A stretch of DNA of 64,000 nt, from the NCBI RefSeq assembly GCF_000241055.1, contig NZ_CM001398.1, forward strand, positions 655,190 through 719,189. Reading direction: 5' to 3'. Shown here in pieces: positions 52,706 through 60,708 of this stretch. The first letter of the stretch is position 1. Each line of letters begins with the position of its first letter. The notes under the pieces are model-generated. The model was not told the origin of the DNA. It did not search any database and was given only the letters and a program-made list of their open reading frames with translations. A program made the position numbers and the translations under genes. This DNA comes from Oenococcus kitaharae DSM 17330. GTDB taxonomy: Bacteria; Bacillota; Bacilli; Lactobacillales; Lactobacillaceae.

Positions 52706-53550
52706 TGCAAAGAGAAAAAAAAAGAACGGCTTTAATCAGCCAAATTGTTTTGACAATTTTAGCATTCATTTGGATCATACCGATCCTGTACGTGATTTTA
52801 CAAAGTTTTCGTTCTGAAGGCGGGCAGTTTGTCTCTTATTTCATCCCGCATAAATGGACTTTGAATAATTACATTTATTTGTTTACGAACAATCAAGGCT
52901 GGAACTATGGCCAGTGGTTTACGAATACGCTTTTTGTTTCAGTCATCTCTGGTGCTATCTCCACTTTTATCACAATCGGTGTTGCCTATGCCTTGAGTCG
53001 ATTGAAATTCCGTTTAAAGGGTTTTTATCTGCGGTTTGCCTTGATCATTGGTATGTTTCCCGGTTTTCTAAGTATGATTTCGATCTACTATATTTTGAAA
53101 GCTTTGGACCTAACAAACAGCCTTTGGTCTTTGATTATTATGTATTCTTATGGCGCCGCACTTGGCTTTTATGTTCAAAAAGGGTTCTTCGATACAATTC
53201 CGCAGAGCCTTGATGAGCGTGCACAAATCGATGGTGCTTCGCGTTGGGATATTTTTAGGAGAATCACACTTCCCTTAGCGAAACCGATTATTGTTTATAC
53301 CGCTCTGCTTGCTTTCACAGGGCCTTGGATGGACTTTATATTTGCACAAGTTGTCCTGGGCAATAATCAGAGCAAATGGACTGTTGCTGTTGGCTTGTTT
53401 AATATGGTCAGTGCCCGAGAAAATGCTAACTCGCTCTTCATGAGCTTTGCGGCTGGATCAGTATTAATCGCTATCCCAATTACGTTGTTGTTCATTTGGT
53501 TGCAGCGTTTCTTTGTTGAAGGGGTAACGGCTGGATCAGTTAAAGGATGA
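52705..53550 (+). CDS. Maltose ABC transporter permease, MalG type
   Basis: Second membrane subunit, 281 residues, six helices. The EAA loop is DERAQIDGASRWDIFRRITLP and the segment GPWMDFIFAQVVL is typical; the C-terminus VEGVTAGSVKG is the conserved MalG tail that reaches the ATPase. Its ATG overlaps the malF stop (TAATG), and GGGGGTG lies upstream. Confidence 0.92.
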   Translation: MQREKKRTALISQIVLTILAFIWIIPILYVILQSFRSEGGQFVSYFIPHKWTLNNYIYLFTNNQGWNYGQWFTNTLFVSVISGAISTFITIGVAYALSRLKFRLKGFYLRFALIIGMFPGFLSMISIYYILKALDLTNSLWSLIIMYSYGAALGFYVQKGFFDTIPQSLDERAQIDGASRWDIFRRITLPLAKPIIVYTALLAFTGPWMDFIFAQVVLGNNQSKWTVAVGLFNMVSARENANSLFMSFAAGSVLIAIPITLLFIWLQRFFVEGVTAGSVKG

Positions 53551-53557
53551 TAAAGCT

Positions 53558-54554
53558 ATGGTGACATTAAAAGATATTGCATTGGCTGCCGGAGTGAGCA
53601 CCGCAACTGCATCAAGGGCACTGAATCCAAACCCAGTTTCTGGTACGTATATTAATAAAAATACACGCGCCCATGTATTAAAAATGGCCGCCAAACTTGG
53701 TTATTCTCCTAATCTTTCAGCGCGTACTTTAAGCAATGGATCAAGCAATACGGTAGGGGTGGTGTTTGGCCCCAACACTGGCGTCATTGCCGGTAATGAT
53801 TTTGGTCTGCACATGCTGTTTGGCATCCAGCAGGCTATTGCAAAATTCAACTATACGTCATCGCTAGCTAGTGGGGATAATTGGAATCAAGTTCTGGACA
53901 ACGTCAAACTTCTAGTTGAAGGAACCAAGACAAAATTATTTGTGCTGCTGTACACGATGAAAAACGATCCAGTTTCTGCGTATTTAAGAAGAAAAAAAAA
54001 TTCGTTATGTGATCACTGGCGAGCCGGAAGAATGGACCGATGCCCTCTATGTGGACAATGATAATCGTTTAGCTGGCTACCAAGCTGGCGAAATATTGCT
54101 TGATGATTTGCATGCTCGCTATCCTTTGGCAGTGACTAGCCATGATCATTGGAAATTCGAGATCAACCGATTGGCTGGCTTTAAAGCAAAGATGGCCAAG
54201 TCAGGTAAAAAATTCTGTTATTTGGAAACCAGTTATGACCCACAAGTATCAAAACAACAGCTCGTAGATATTTTGGAACGTAATCCGGCAATTGACAGTA
54301 TTTTTGCAACTGATGACCGCTTAGCTTTCATTGCTAAACAGCAATATGATGCCAAGTTCTCATTACCAGTGCCAGTCGTCAGTTTTAATAACTCTGAGTA
54401 TGCAGCGATTGCCGGGGACCATTTTTATTTTTTTGATGTGCTGCCTGAAGAATTAGGTATTCAGGCTGTCGGCCTGCCTTTTAATCATAATGGCAAAGGC
54501 ACGAATGTGGCGGCTGGGCATGTTGTGATTCAAGCAAAGAAACCAAAAGTTTAA
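53558..54554 (+). pseudogene. LacI-family maltose regulator (MalR-like) with a one-base frameshift in an A9 tract
   Basis: The first frame (53558-54061) has the HTH TLKDIALAAGVSTATASRALNP and half of the effector domain. The second frame (from about 53994 to 54554) continues it with IRYVITGEPEEW, SIFATDDRLAF and the C-terminus. The switch falls exactly in nine consecutive A at 53992-54000; with eight A the frame would read YLRKKKIRYVITG-like without a break, and the total would be about 331 residues, normal for LacI proteins. Either the regulator is inactive, or slippage restores some product. Position in the mal operon and the palindromes at 49.97 kb support a maltose role. Confidence 0.85.
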
Positions 54555-54566
54555 GGAATGTTAATT

Positions 54567-56813
54567 ATGAAGAGAATTTTTGAAATAGATCCCTGGAAAA
54601 TTACCAGCCATATCTTAGACAAGACTGACAAGCGTTTGCAGGAGTCTATCACCAGCTTGGGTAACGAATACATGGGTATGCGGGGGATGTTTGAAGAAAA
54701 CTACTCAGCTGATCACCTGCAAGGTATTTATATCGGCGGTGTCTGGTTTCCCGACAAAACACGTGTCGGTTGGTGGAAGAATGGCTATCCGCTTTACTTT
54801 GGCAAAGCAATTAATGCCTTGAATTTCATAAAACTGCGTATTTTTGTTGATGATCGTGAAGTAGATTTAGCTAAAATACCTTTTGAAAATTTTGAAATTT
54901 CACTGGATATGAAACAAGGCATATTGACTCGCTCGTTTTGTGCATTAGGTATTAAATTTGACGTTGAGCGTTTTGTCTCGGTTTCTATAAAAGAATTAGC
55001 CGCCCTGCGCTGGCACTTTACCGCGATTGATCATCAGGACCATAAAGTCGTGATCAGATCTTATATAGATGCCGATGTGTCCAATGAAGATTCAAATTAC
55101 GATGAAAAATTTTGGCAGCCTTTAAAAACTGCATCACAAAATAATTACTCCTTTGTTTCCGCTCAAACAGTCCCTAATAATTTTGGCGTGCCTCAATTTA
55201 CAGTGCTGGCTGCCCAGTTGGTCTCTGGGGACTTTGCGGCCACTGGTCATCATGCTGATGCTAAGCAAGTTGAAAATGATTCTGAAGCGATTGTATCAGG
55301 CCAAACCAAAACATTTGAAAAACGGATTGTCGTGACAACCTCGCGGGATTATGAGAATGAAGATGCCATGCTGCAGGCTAATCAGGCCATCTTTGCTACA
55401 CAACTTGCCGGACAATCTTTTGAAGAGCTGCTAGCAGCACATGCCAAGGTGTGGAAAGATCGCTGGGAAAAGGCTGATGTGGAAATATCAGGGGATGATG
55501 AGGCGCAGCAGGCCATTCGTTTTAACATCTTCCAATTATTTTCGACTTACTACGGTAATGATTCACGCCTGAATGTCGGGCCCAAAGGTTTTACCGGTGA
55601 AAAATATGGCGGAGCGACTTATTGGGACACGGAAGCCTTTATAGTGCCAATGTATCTTGCGATTGCTGACCCGAAAGTTGTGAGAAATTTGCTGCGTTAT
55701 CGTTATGACCAATTAGCCGGTGCCTATCATAATGCTAAAGAACAGGGGCTGAAAGGCGCCTTGTTCCCGATGGTTACTTTTGACGGGATTGAATCTCACA
55801 ACGAATGGGAAATTACTTTTGAAGAAATACATAGGAACGGCACGATTGCCTTTGCTTTGTACAACTACACACGCTATACCAGTGATACGTCATGGGTGGA
55901 GAACGAGGGGTCCGAGGTGCTCATAGCGATTGCGCGTTTTTGGGCAGACCGTGTTTTTTATTCTCCGAGAAAGAAAGTTTATATGATTCATGGCGTTACC
56001 GGTCCCAATGAATACGAAAACAATGTTAACAACAATTGGTACACCAACTTCATTGCTAGGTGGACTTTAAAATATGCGCTACAGATGCTGCCTCAAATTT
56101 CCAGCAAATATCAAGAAAAAAATCACGTTAGTTCTCAGGAAAAAGAACACTGGCAAGATATTGTCGATCATTTTTATCTCCCTGAGGCTGATGTTGGGGA
56201 TAAACATATTTTTGTTCAAAACGATACCTATTTAGACAAGAATTTAATACCTGTTGCTAAGCTGCCAAAGGATGTGCTGCCGCTTAATCAGCACTGGAGC
56301 TGGGACAAAATATTGCGCTCTCCGTATATTAAACAAGCCGATGTCTTACAAGGCATTTACTATTTTCTTGATAAGTTTTCAGATAAAGAAAAGCGTGACA
56401 ATTTTAATTTTTATGAACCCTTAACTGTTCACGAATCTTCCTTGAGCCCATCCATTCATGCCATCATGGCGGCAGATATCGGCCTTGAAGACAAGGCTGT
56501 CGAGATGTATCAACGGACTTCTAGATTGGACTTGGATAATTACAATAACGACACCGTTGACGGCCTGCACATTACCTCCATGTCAGGTTCTTGGCTTGCC
56601 ATCGTGCAAGGTTTTGCTGGTATGCGTGTGAGCGACCAAGGCCGATTATCATTCAAACCATTTTTGCCTAAATTATGGCATTCATATAGTTTTAGGATCA
56701 ACTTTAGAGGTCGACTGTTAAAAATTTCGGTCGATGCACATGGCACCCAAATTGACAGAATGCTCGGCGAGCCCATTGCTTTGAGTGTCAATGGGCAAGA
56801 ACGGGAAGTTTAA
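54567..56813 (+). CDS. Maltose phosphorylase (GH65)
   Basis: Splits maltose with phosphate into glucose and beta-glucose-1-phosphate in the cytosol. The 748 residues match the Lactobacillus brevis enzyme pattern: GNEYMGMRGMFEENY at the N-terminus, GGATYWDTEAFIVPMY in the (alpha/alpha)6 barrel, and the general acid Glu482 in HGVTGPNEYENN. ATG 54567 is chosen over 54558 because AAGGA then sits nine bases upstream. No beta-phosphoglucomutase gene follows, although it is usually nearby. It ends the plus-strand mal arm. Confidence 0.95.
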   Translation: MKRIFEIDPWKITSHILDKTDKRLQESITSLGNEYMGMRGMFEENYSADHLQGIYIGGVWFPDKTRVGWWKNGYPLYFGKAINALNFIKLRIFVDDREVDLAKIPFENFEISLDMKQGILTRSFCALGIKFDVERFVSVSIKELAALRWHFTAIDHQDHKVVIRSYIDADVSNEDSNYDEKFWQPLKTASQNNYSFVSAQTVPNNFGVPQFTVLAAQLVSGDFAATGHHADAKQVENDSEAIVSGQTKTFEKRIVVTTSRDYENEDAMLQANQAIFATQLAGQSFEELLAAHAKVWKDRWEKADVEISGDDEAQQAIRFNIFQLFSTYYGNDSRLNVGPKGFTGEKYGGATYWDTEAFIVPMYLAIADPKVVRNLLRYRYDQLAGAYHNAKEQGLKGALFPMVTFDGIESHNEWEITFEEIHRNGTIAFALYNYTRYTSDTSWVENEGSEVLIAIARFWADRVFYSPRKKVYMIHGVTGPNEYENNVNNNWYTNFIARWTLKYALQMLPQISSKYQEKNHVSSQEKEHWQDIVDHFYLPEADVGDKHIFVQNDTYLDKNLIPVAKLPKDVLPLNQHWSWDKILRSPYIKQADVLQGIYYFLDKFSDKEKRDNFNFYEPLTVHESSLSPSIHAIMAADIGLEDKAVEMYQRTSRLDLDNYNNDTVDGLHITSMSGSWLAIVQGFAGMRVSDQGRLSFKPFLPKLWHSYSFRINFRGRLLKISVDAHGTQIDRMLGEPIALSVNGQEREV

Positions 56814-56901
56814 TCGCTGTTGGACTGTTTTAATTGTGTTTTTCGATTAGTGAGCGTTTAAAGATGCTGCAGGAGCGAGTTTTTCCTCTAAAATAGACTT
56901 G

Positions 56902-57135
56902 ATGAAAAGATCCCGACAGCAAGAAATTAGAAAACAAATCCGTAAAGAGCAGCGCAAGCCCAGTCCAGAGGAAGTCATCGAGGCCCGTTCACGAATTGCG
57001 CGTCAGCGGATTGATGACGAAAACGCGAAAAATGGTAAAAAGAGCCGTTTTGATTATCTGACGATTACGATGGCCGTCCTAATGGCTGCGATCACTTTGA
57101 TCGGTGTTGTGATCGTCCTTTTGGATATAATGTAA
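56902..57135 (+). CDS. Small single-pass membrane protein, function unknown
   Basis: 77 residues: a highly charged N-terminal helix (RSRQQEIRKQIRKEQRK, EEVIEARSRIARQRIDDE) and one C-terminal membrane helix (ITMAVLMAAITLIGVVIVLL), so the bulk is cytosolic with the tail in the membrane. ATG 56902 directly follows a TTG; no strong ribosome-binding site is seen, which lowers confidence. I do not recognise the family, though small basic membrane proteins like this are common in lactic acid bacteria. Confidence 0.6.
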   Translation: MKRSRQQEIRKQIRKEQRKPSPEEVIEARSRIARQRIDDENAKNGKKSRFDYLTITMAVLMAAITLIGVVIVLLDIM

Positions 57136-57157
57136 TATTTTTTCTACCGGAAAAAGC

Positions 57158-57186
57158 TAGACAAAGTATTTTTATCCTGCTATGAT
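57158..57186 (+). promoter_or_regulatory. Promoter of the pyrimidine operon
   Basis: TAGACA, 17-bp spacer, TATGAT. The predicted start near 57193 gives a leader of about 205 bases before pyrB. Confidence 0.75.
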
Positions 57187-57235
57187 ATTTGGCAATGTGA
57201 ATTTTTAAAAGTCACAGGCGAAGGAGCAGGAGCAG

Positions 57236-57367
57236 ATGAACAGTGTTCACGCACAATTCTATGCAAAGATCAGTGTTTGCAGGCTCGCTTTTGCTTTTCA
57301 TGTTTCTGTTGATAATTTAATTTTTAATCATTATTCAGTGATCAATACCTCAATTATTTCTAATTGA
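57236..57367 (+). CDS. Pyrimidine operon leader peptide (43 codons), attenuation ORF
   Basis: ATG at 57236 follows GAAGGAGCAGGAGCAG, an excellent ribosome-binding site. The frame begins MNSVHAQFYAKISV, runs 43 codons and ends with TGA at 57365-57367, inside the 3' arm of the terminator before pyrB. The stretch 57288-57340 is U-rich (30 of 53). This is the layout of the enterobacterial pyrBI leader, where a ribosome close behind polymerase melts the hairpin when UTP is low and polymerase pauses. The peptide itself probably has no function. No PyrR-binding loop was found, which favours this mechanism. Confidence 0.75.
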   Translation: MNSVHAQFYAKISVCRLAFAFHVSVDNLIFNHYSVINTSIISN

Positions 57368-57379
57368 GGTATTTTTTTT
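57344..57379 (+). terminator. pyr operon attenuator
   Basis: Perfect 13-bp stem AATACCTCAATTA/TAATTGAGGTATT with loop TTTC, followed by eight T. It ends 20 bases before the pyrB start codon and overlaps the leader-ORF stop codon. Confidence 0.92.
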
Positions 57380-57399
57380 GCCAAAATTCGGAGGAGAAC

Positions 57400-58323
57400 A
57401 TGGCTAATCTTTTTGTAAACATCAATGATTTATCCAATCAGGATCTCTTATCGATGATCCATCAGGCTTTATTATTCAAGCACGGCGACTTAATTCCCGC
57501 CGCCGAAAAACAAGTCGTGGCTAATATTTTTTTTGAAAACTCGACCCGCACCGCCAGCAGTTTTCAAATGGCAGAAATCAAATTAGGTTTTCCACGAATT
57601 GTGATTGACCCTAGCCGTTCTTCGGCAGCAAAAGGCGAAAGCCTTTCAGATACTTTAAAGACTTTAAAAGCGATTGGCGTCGGCATTGTCGTGATCAGGC
57701 ATAGTCTGCGCGGCTGGTATGAACCTTTTTACGAATCGGCTGGTAAAACACTGCCTAAGCTTGTGAATGCTGGTGATGGCAACGGTCAGCACCCATCGCA
57801 GAGTCTGCTTGATTTAATGACGATCAGCGAATATTTCGGACGTTTCGCCGGCTTGAAGATTCGAATTATCGGTGATATTTATCACTCTCGTGTCGCTCGC
57901 TCCAATGCCGAAATTTTAAAGCGGCTCGGTGCTGAGGTCACCTTTTCCGGCCCGCGTGATTGGTGTGATGTGTCATTAACACAATACGGACAGTACGTCG
58001 ATTTGGACGATGGGCTTGGACAACAGGATGTTGTGATGCTGTTGCGTGTCCAGCACGAGCGTCTGTCCGCTGATGAGAATTCGACTTTTACGCCGGCAGC
58101 TTATCATGTGCAGTTCGGCCTCACACAGGCACGTTATGACTGTTTGAAAAACGATGCGATTATTATGCATCCGGCACCAGTCAATCGCGGCGTGGAAATC
58201 GATAGCGATTTGGTCGAGGCACCCAAGTCACGCATTTTCCAGCAGATGGCAAACGGTGTTTTCGCCCGCATGGCCATCCTCAATTACTTGAATAGCCCAT
58301 TAACGACAAGGGAGCTCGTCTAA
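57400..58323 (+). CDS. pyrB: Aspartate carbamoyltransferase catalytic chain PyrB
   Basis: Second step of pyrimidine synthesis: carbamoyl phosphate plus aspartate. The 307 residues show the carbamoyl-phosphate motif FFENSTRTASSF, the loop PSRSSAAKGES, GQHPSQSLLDL and the aspartate-site HPAPVNRGVEI. ATG 57400 follows GGAGGAG by three bases and starts at the natural N-terminus (MANLFVN); the frame extends into the attenuator without support. It works as a trimer in Gram-positives without a regulatory chain (no pyrI here). Confidence 0.96.
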   Translation: MANLFVNINDLSNQDLLSMIHQALLFKHGDLIPAAEKQVVANIFFENSTRTASSFQMAEIKLGFPRIVIDPSRSSAAKGESLSDTLKTLKAIGVGIVVIRHSLRGWYEPFYESAGKTLPKLVNAGDGNGQHPSQSLLDLMTISEYFGRFAGLKIRIIGDIYHSRVARSNAEILKRLGAEVTFSGPRDWCDVSLTQYGQYVDLDDGLGQQDVVMLLRVQHERLSADENSTFTPAAYHVQFGLTQARYDCLKNDAIIMHPAPVNRGVEIDSDLVEAPKSRIFQQMANGVFARMAILNYLNSPLTTRELV

Positions 58324-58324
58324 T

Positions 58325-59620
58325 ATGCCGACGATTTTAATTAAAAATGCGCGCGTTCTGGCTGGCGAAAACCGGCTGATCAAACAGGATGTGCTGATCA
58401 AAAATACTTATATCAAACAGGTCGCAGATACGATTACCGTTTCCGCTGATCAAGTGATAGACGCTGAAAATGCTTTGTTGCTGCCGGGACTGATTGATGT
58501 GCATGTGCATTTTAGGGAGCCTGGTTTTGCAGAAAAAGAGACCGTGGTCAGCGGCTCGAAAGCAGCCGCGAGAGGCGGTTTTACAACGGTTCTAGCCATG
58601 CCGAATGTCAATCCGGTTGTTGATAATCCTGATGTTTTGCGCCAAATGCTGGCTTTAAACCAGCGTGACGGGATTGTGAAAATCCATCAGTATGCGGCCA
58701 TCTCCGCTGGACTGGATTCAGATCATGTTGACGATTTAGACGCTTTGGCCCAAGCCGGCGCCGTTGCCTTTACGAATGATGGCAAGGGAGTGCAGACGGC
58801 CGATACAATGTATGAAGCGATGAAAGCTGCGGCTCGGTTGGGTAAAGTGCTTGTGGCGCATGTCGAAGACGATTCTCTGATTCACGGCGGTGTCATGAAC
58901 GCTGGTCCAGCAGCCGATGCTTTAGGATTGCCGGGCGCTAATAAGTTAAGCGAAAGCTCACAGCTAGCGCGTGATCTTGTGATTGCTCAGGCGACTGGCG
59001 TGCGTTATCACGTGGCGCATGTCTCGACAGCTGAGAGTGTCGCATTGATTCGGATTGCAAAAAAAGAAGGCGTTCATGTGACGGCCGAAGTTTCCCCACA
59101 TCATCTGCTTTTAGACGACGGCATGATCACAAAAGACGATGCCATGATGAAAATGAATCCACCGCTGCGTTCGCCGCATGATAGGGCTGCTTTGATTGCT
59201 GGCCTATTAGACGGCACAATCGACATGGTCGCAACAGACCACGCACCACATACGGCTGCCGAAAAAGCACAGGGGATGTTAAAGGCACCGAATGGCGTGA
59301 CTGGAATTGAGACGAGTTTTCAGCTTTTATACACACATTTTGTCAAAAGCGGTGTCATGTCTCTACGGCGTTTGCTGCAAGTCATGAATCAGGCACCCGC
59401 AGCAGCTTTTTCTTTGTCTGATGCGGCTGTGAAAGTGGCAGCGGGGCAAAAAGCAGATCTGGCTTTGTTTGATATTGATCATCCCCATGTCATTTCTAAA
59501 GACGAATTTGCCTCAAAAGCTAGTAACAGTCCCTTTATCGGCTGGGAAATTTATGGACAGACACAAGCAACTTGGGTCAATGGGCGGCAAGTGTATGCAG
59601 CGGAAAGGAGCCAAGCATGA
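58325..59620 (+). CDS. pyrC: Dihydroorotase PyrC (class I)
   Basis: Zinc amidohydrolase closing carbamoyl aspartate to dihydroorotate. The 431 residues contain the metal site DVHVHFREPGF (HxH) near 58-68, later metal histidines in VAHVEDD and YHVAHVSTAES, and the catalytic aspartate in MVATDHAPHT. It begins one base after the pyrB stop. It overlaps the carA start by 4 bases. Confidence 0.96.
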   Translation: MPTILIKNARVLAGENRLIKQDVLIKNTYIKQVADTITVSADQVIDAENALLLPGLIDVHVHFREPGFAEKETVVSGSKAAARGGFTTVLAMPNVNPVVDNPDVLRQMLALNQRDGIVKIHQYAAISAGLDSDHVDDLDALAQAGAVAFTNDGKGVQTADTMYEAMKAAARLGKVLVAHVEDDSLIHGGVMNAGPAADALGLPGANKLSESSQLARDLVIAQATGVRYHVAHVSTAESVALIRIAKKEGVHVTAEVSPHHLLLDDGMITKDDAMMKMNPPLRSPHDRAALIAGLLDGTIDMVATDHAPHTAAEKAQGMLKAPNGVTGIETSFQLLYTHFVKSGVMSLRRLLQVMNQAPAAAFSLSDAAVKVAAGQKADLALFDIDHPHVISKDEFASKASNSPFIGWEIYGQTQATWVNGRQVYAAERSQA

Positions 59621-60708
59621 CAAAACGCTATTTAGTTTTGGAAAACGGATCAATTTATGAGGGCGAAGCCTTTGGTACGACTGGCACTTCAGTCGGCGAA
59701 TTGGTTTTCAATACGGGCATGACCGGCTATCAGGAAACGATTACGGATTTGTCTTATGCCAATCAGATGATCGTCTTTACTTATCCTTTGATCGGTAATT
59801 ATGGCGTTAACCGTGATGATTCAGAAAGCCTGCGCCCGGCTGCTGCAGCAATTGTTGTGCATGAAATTGCTCGCCGTCCCAGCAATTGGCGTATGCAGAT
59901 TTCGCTAACCGAATGGGCTGAAAAGATGAATCTGCCCGGGATTACGGGTGTCGATACGCGGGCTCTTACGAGAGAATTGCGTGATCAAGGCGTGATGAAA
60001 GCGGCTTTAGTTGACCAAGTAGCGCCGGACACAGTCGCTTGGCTGCGTGGGCAAGCACTGCCGACAGATCAGGTTCAACAGGTGACTGTTCGCAGCGGTT
60101 ACCAAAATCCGAATGTTGGGGTCACGATTGCACTGATTGATTTCGGTTTGAAAAATTCCATTCTGCGTTCTCTAGCAGCGCGGCAGTGCAATGTGGTTGT
60201 TTTCCCGGCCGATGTTGATGCCAAGACAGTACTAGAAGTGGATCCTGACGGCATCATGCTGTCAAACGGCCCTGGCGATCCGCAATCAGTCAGTTACGCC
60301 ATTCCAACCATTCAGGCCTTGCAAAAAGTGAAACCACTTTTCGGTATCTGCCTAGGACACCAATTGTTTGCCATGGCTAACGGCGCAAAAACTTTCAAAA
60401 TGAAATTCGGCCATCGCGGTTTTAACCATGCTGTGCGATCAATCGACAGCCCGAGACTGGCCTTCACTTCACAGAATCATGGTTATGCAGTTGATGAGGC
60501 CTCGCTGGCTGGAACTGACTTGATCGTGACTTACCGTGAAGTCAATGATGGGACTGTGGAAGGGCTGAAGTCGACTGTTTATCCGGCTTTCTCAGTCCAA
60601 TTCCATCCAGACGCTGCGCCTGGCCCGCATGATGCGGATACGATTTTTGATGATTTCTTGCGGCTGATCGTGGCTGACAAAAGGAGGAAAAATGCCCAAA
60701 CGGTCTGA
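59617..60708 (+). CDS. carA: Carbamoyl-phosphate synthase small subunit CarA
   Basis: Glutaminase subunit that supplies ammonia to CarB. The N-terminal domain ([25 protein letters not shown], quoted as [16 protein letters not shown]) is followed by a class I glutamine amidotransferase domain with SNGPGDP, nucleophile Cys245 in GICLGHQ, and [14 protein letters not shown] carrying the catalytic His. ATG 59617 follows AAAGGAG and overlaps pyrC by ATGA; the open frame starts 45 bases earlier without support. 363 residues. It overlaps carB by 17 bases. Confidence 0.96.
   Translation: MTKRYLVLENGSIYEGEAFGTTGTSVGELVFNTGMTGYQETITDLSYANQMIVFTYPLIGNYGVNRDDSESLRPAAAAIVVHEIARRPSNWRMQISLTEWAEKMNLPGITGVDTRALTRELRDQGVMKAALVDQVAPDTVAWLRGQALPTDQVQQVTVRSGYQNPNVGVTIALIDFGLKNSILRSLAARQCNVVVFPADVDAKTVLEVDPDGIMLSNGPGDPQSVSYAIPTIQALQKVKPLFGICLGHQLFAMANGAKTFKMKFGHRGFNHAVRSIDSPRLAFTSQNHGYAVDEASLAGTDLIVTYREVNDGTVEGLKSTVYPAFSVQFHPDAAPGPHDADTIFDDFLRLIVADKRRKNAQTV

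Noticed and set aside
54009-54554. Separate sugar-binding regulator gene
   Set aside because: It is the second half of the LacI protein, displaced by one base at the A9 tract.
57187-57400. PyrR-dependent attenuator in the pyr leader
   Set aside because: No PyrR-binding loop consensus (AGAGAGGYU-like) or antiterminator hairpin could be found. The coding leader explains the terminator better.
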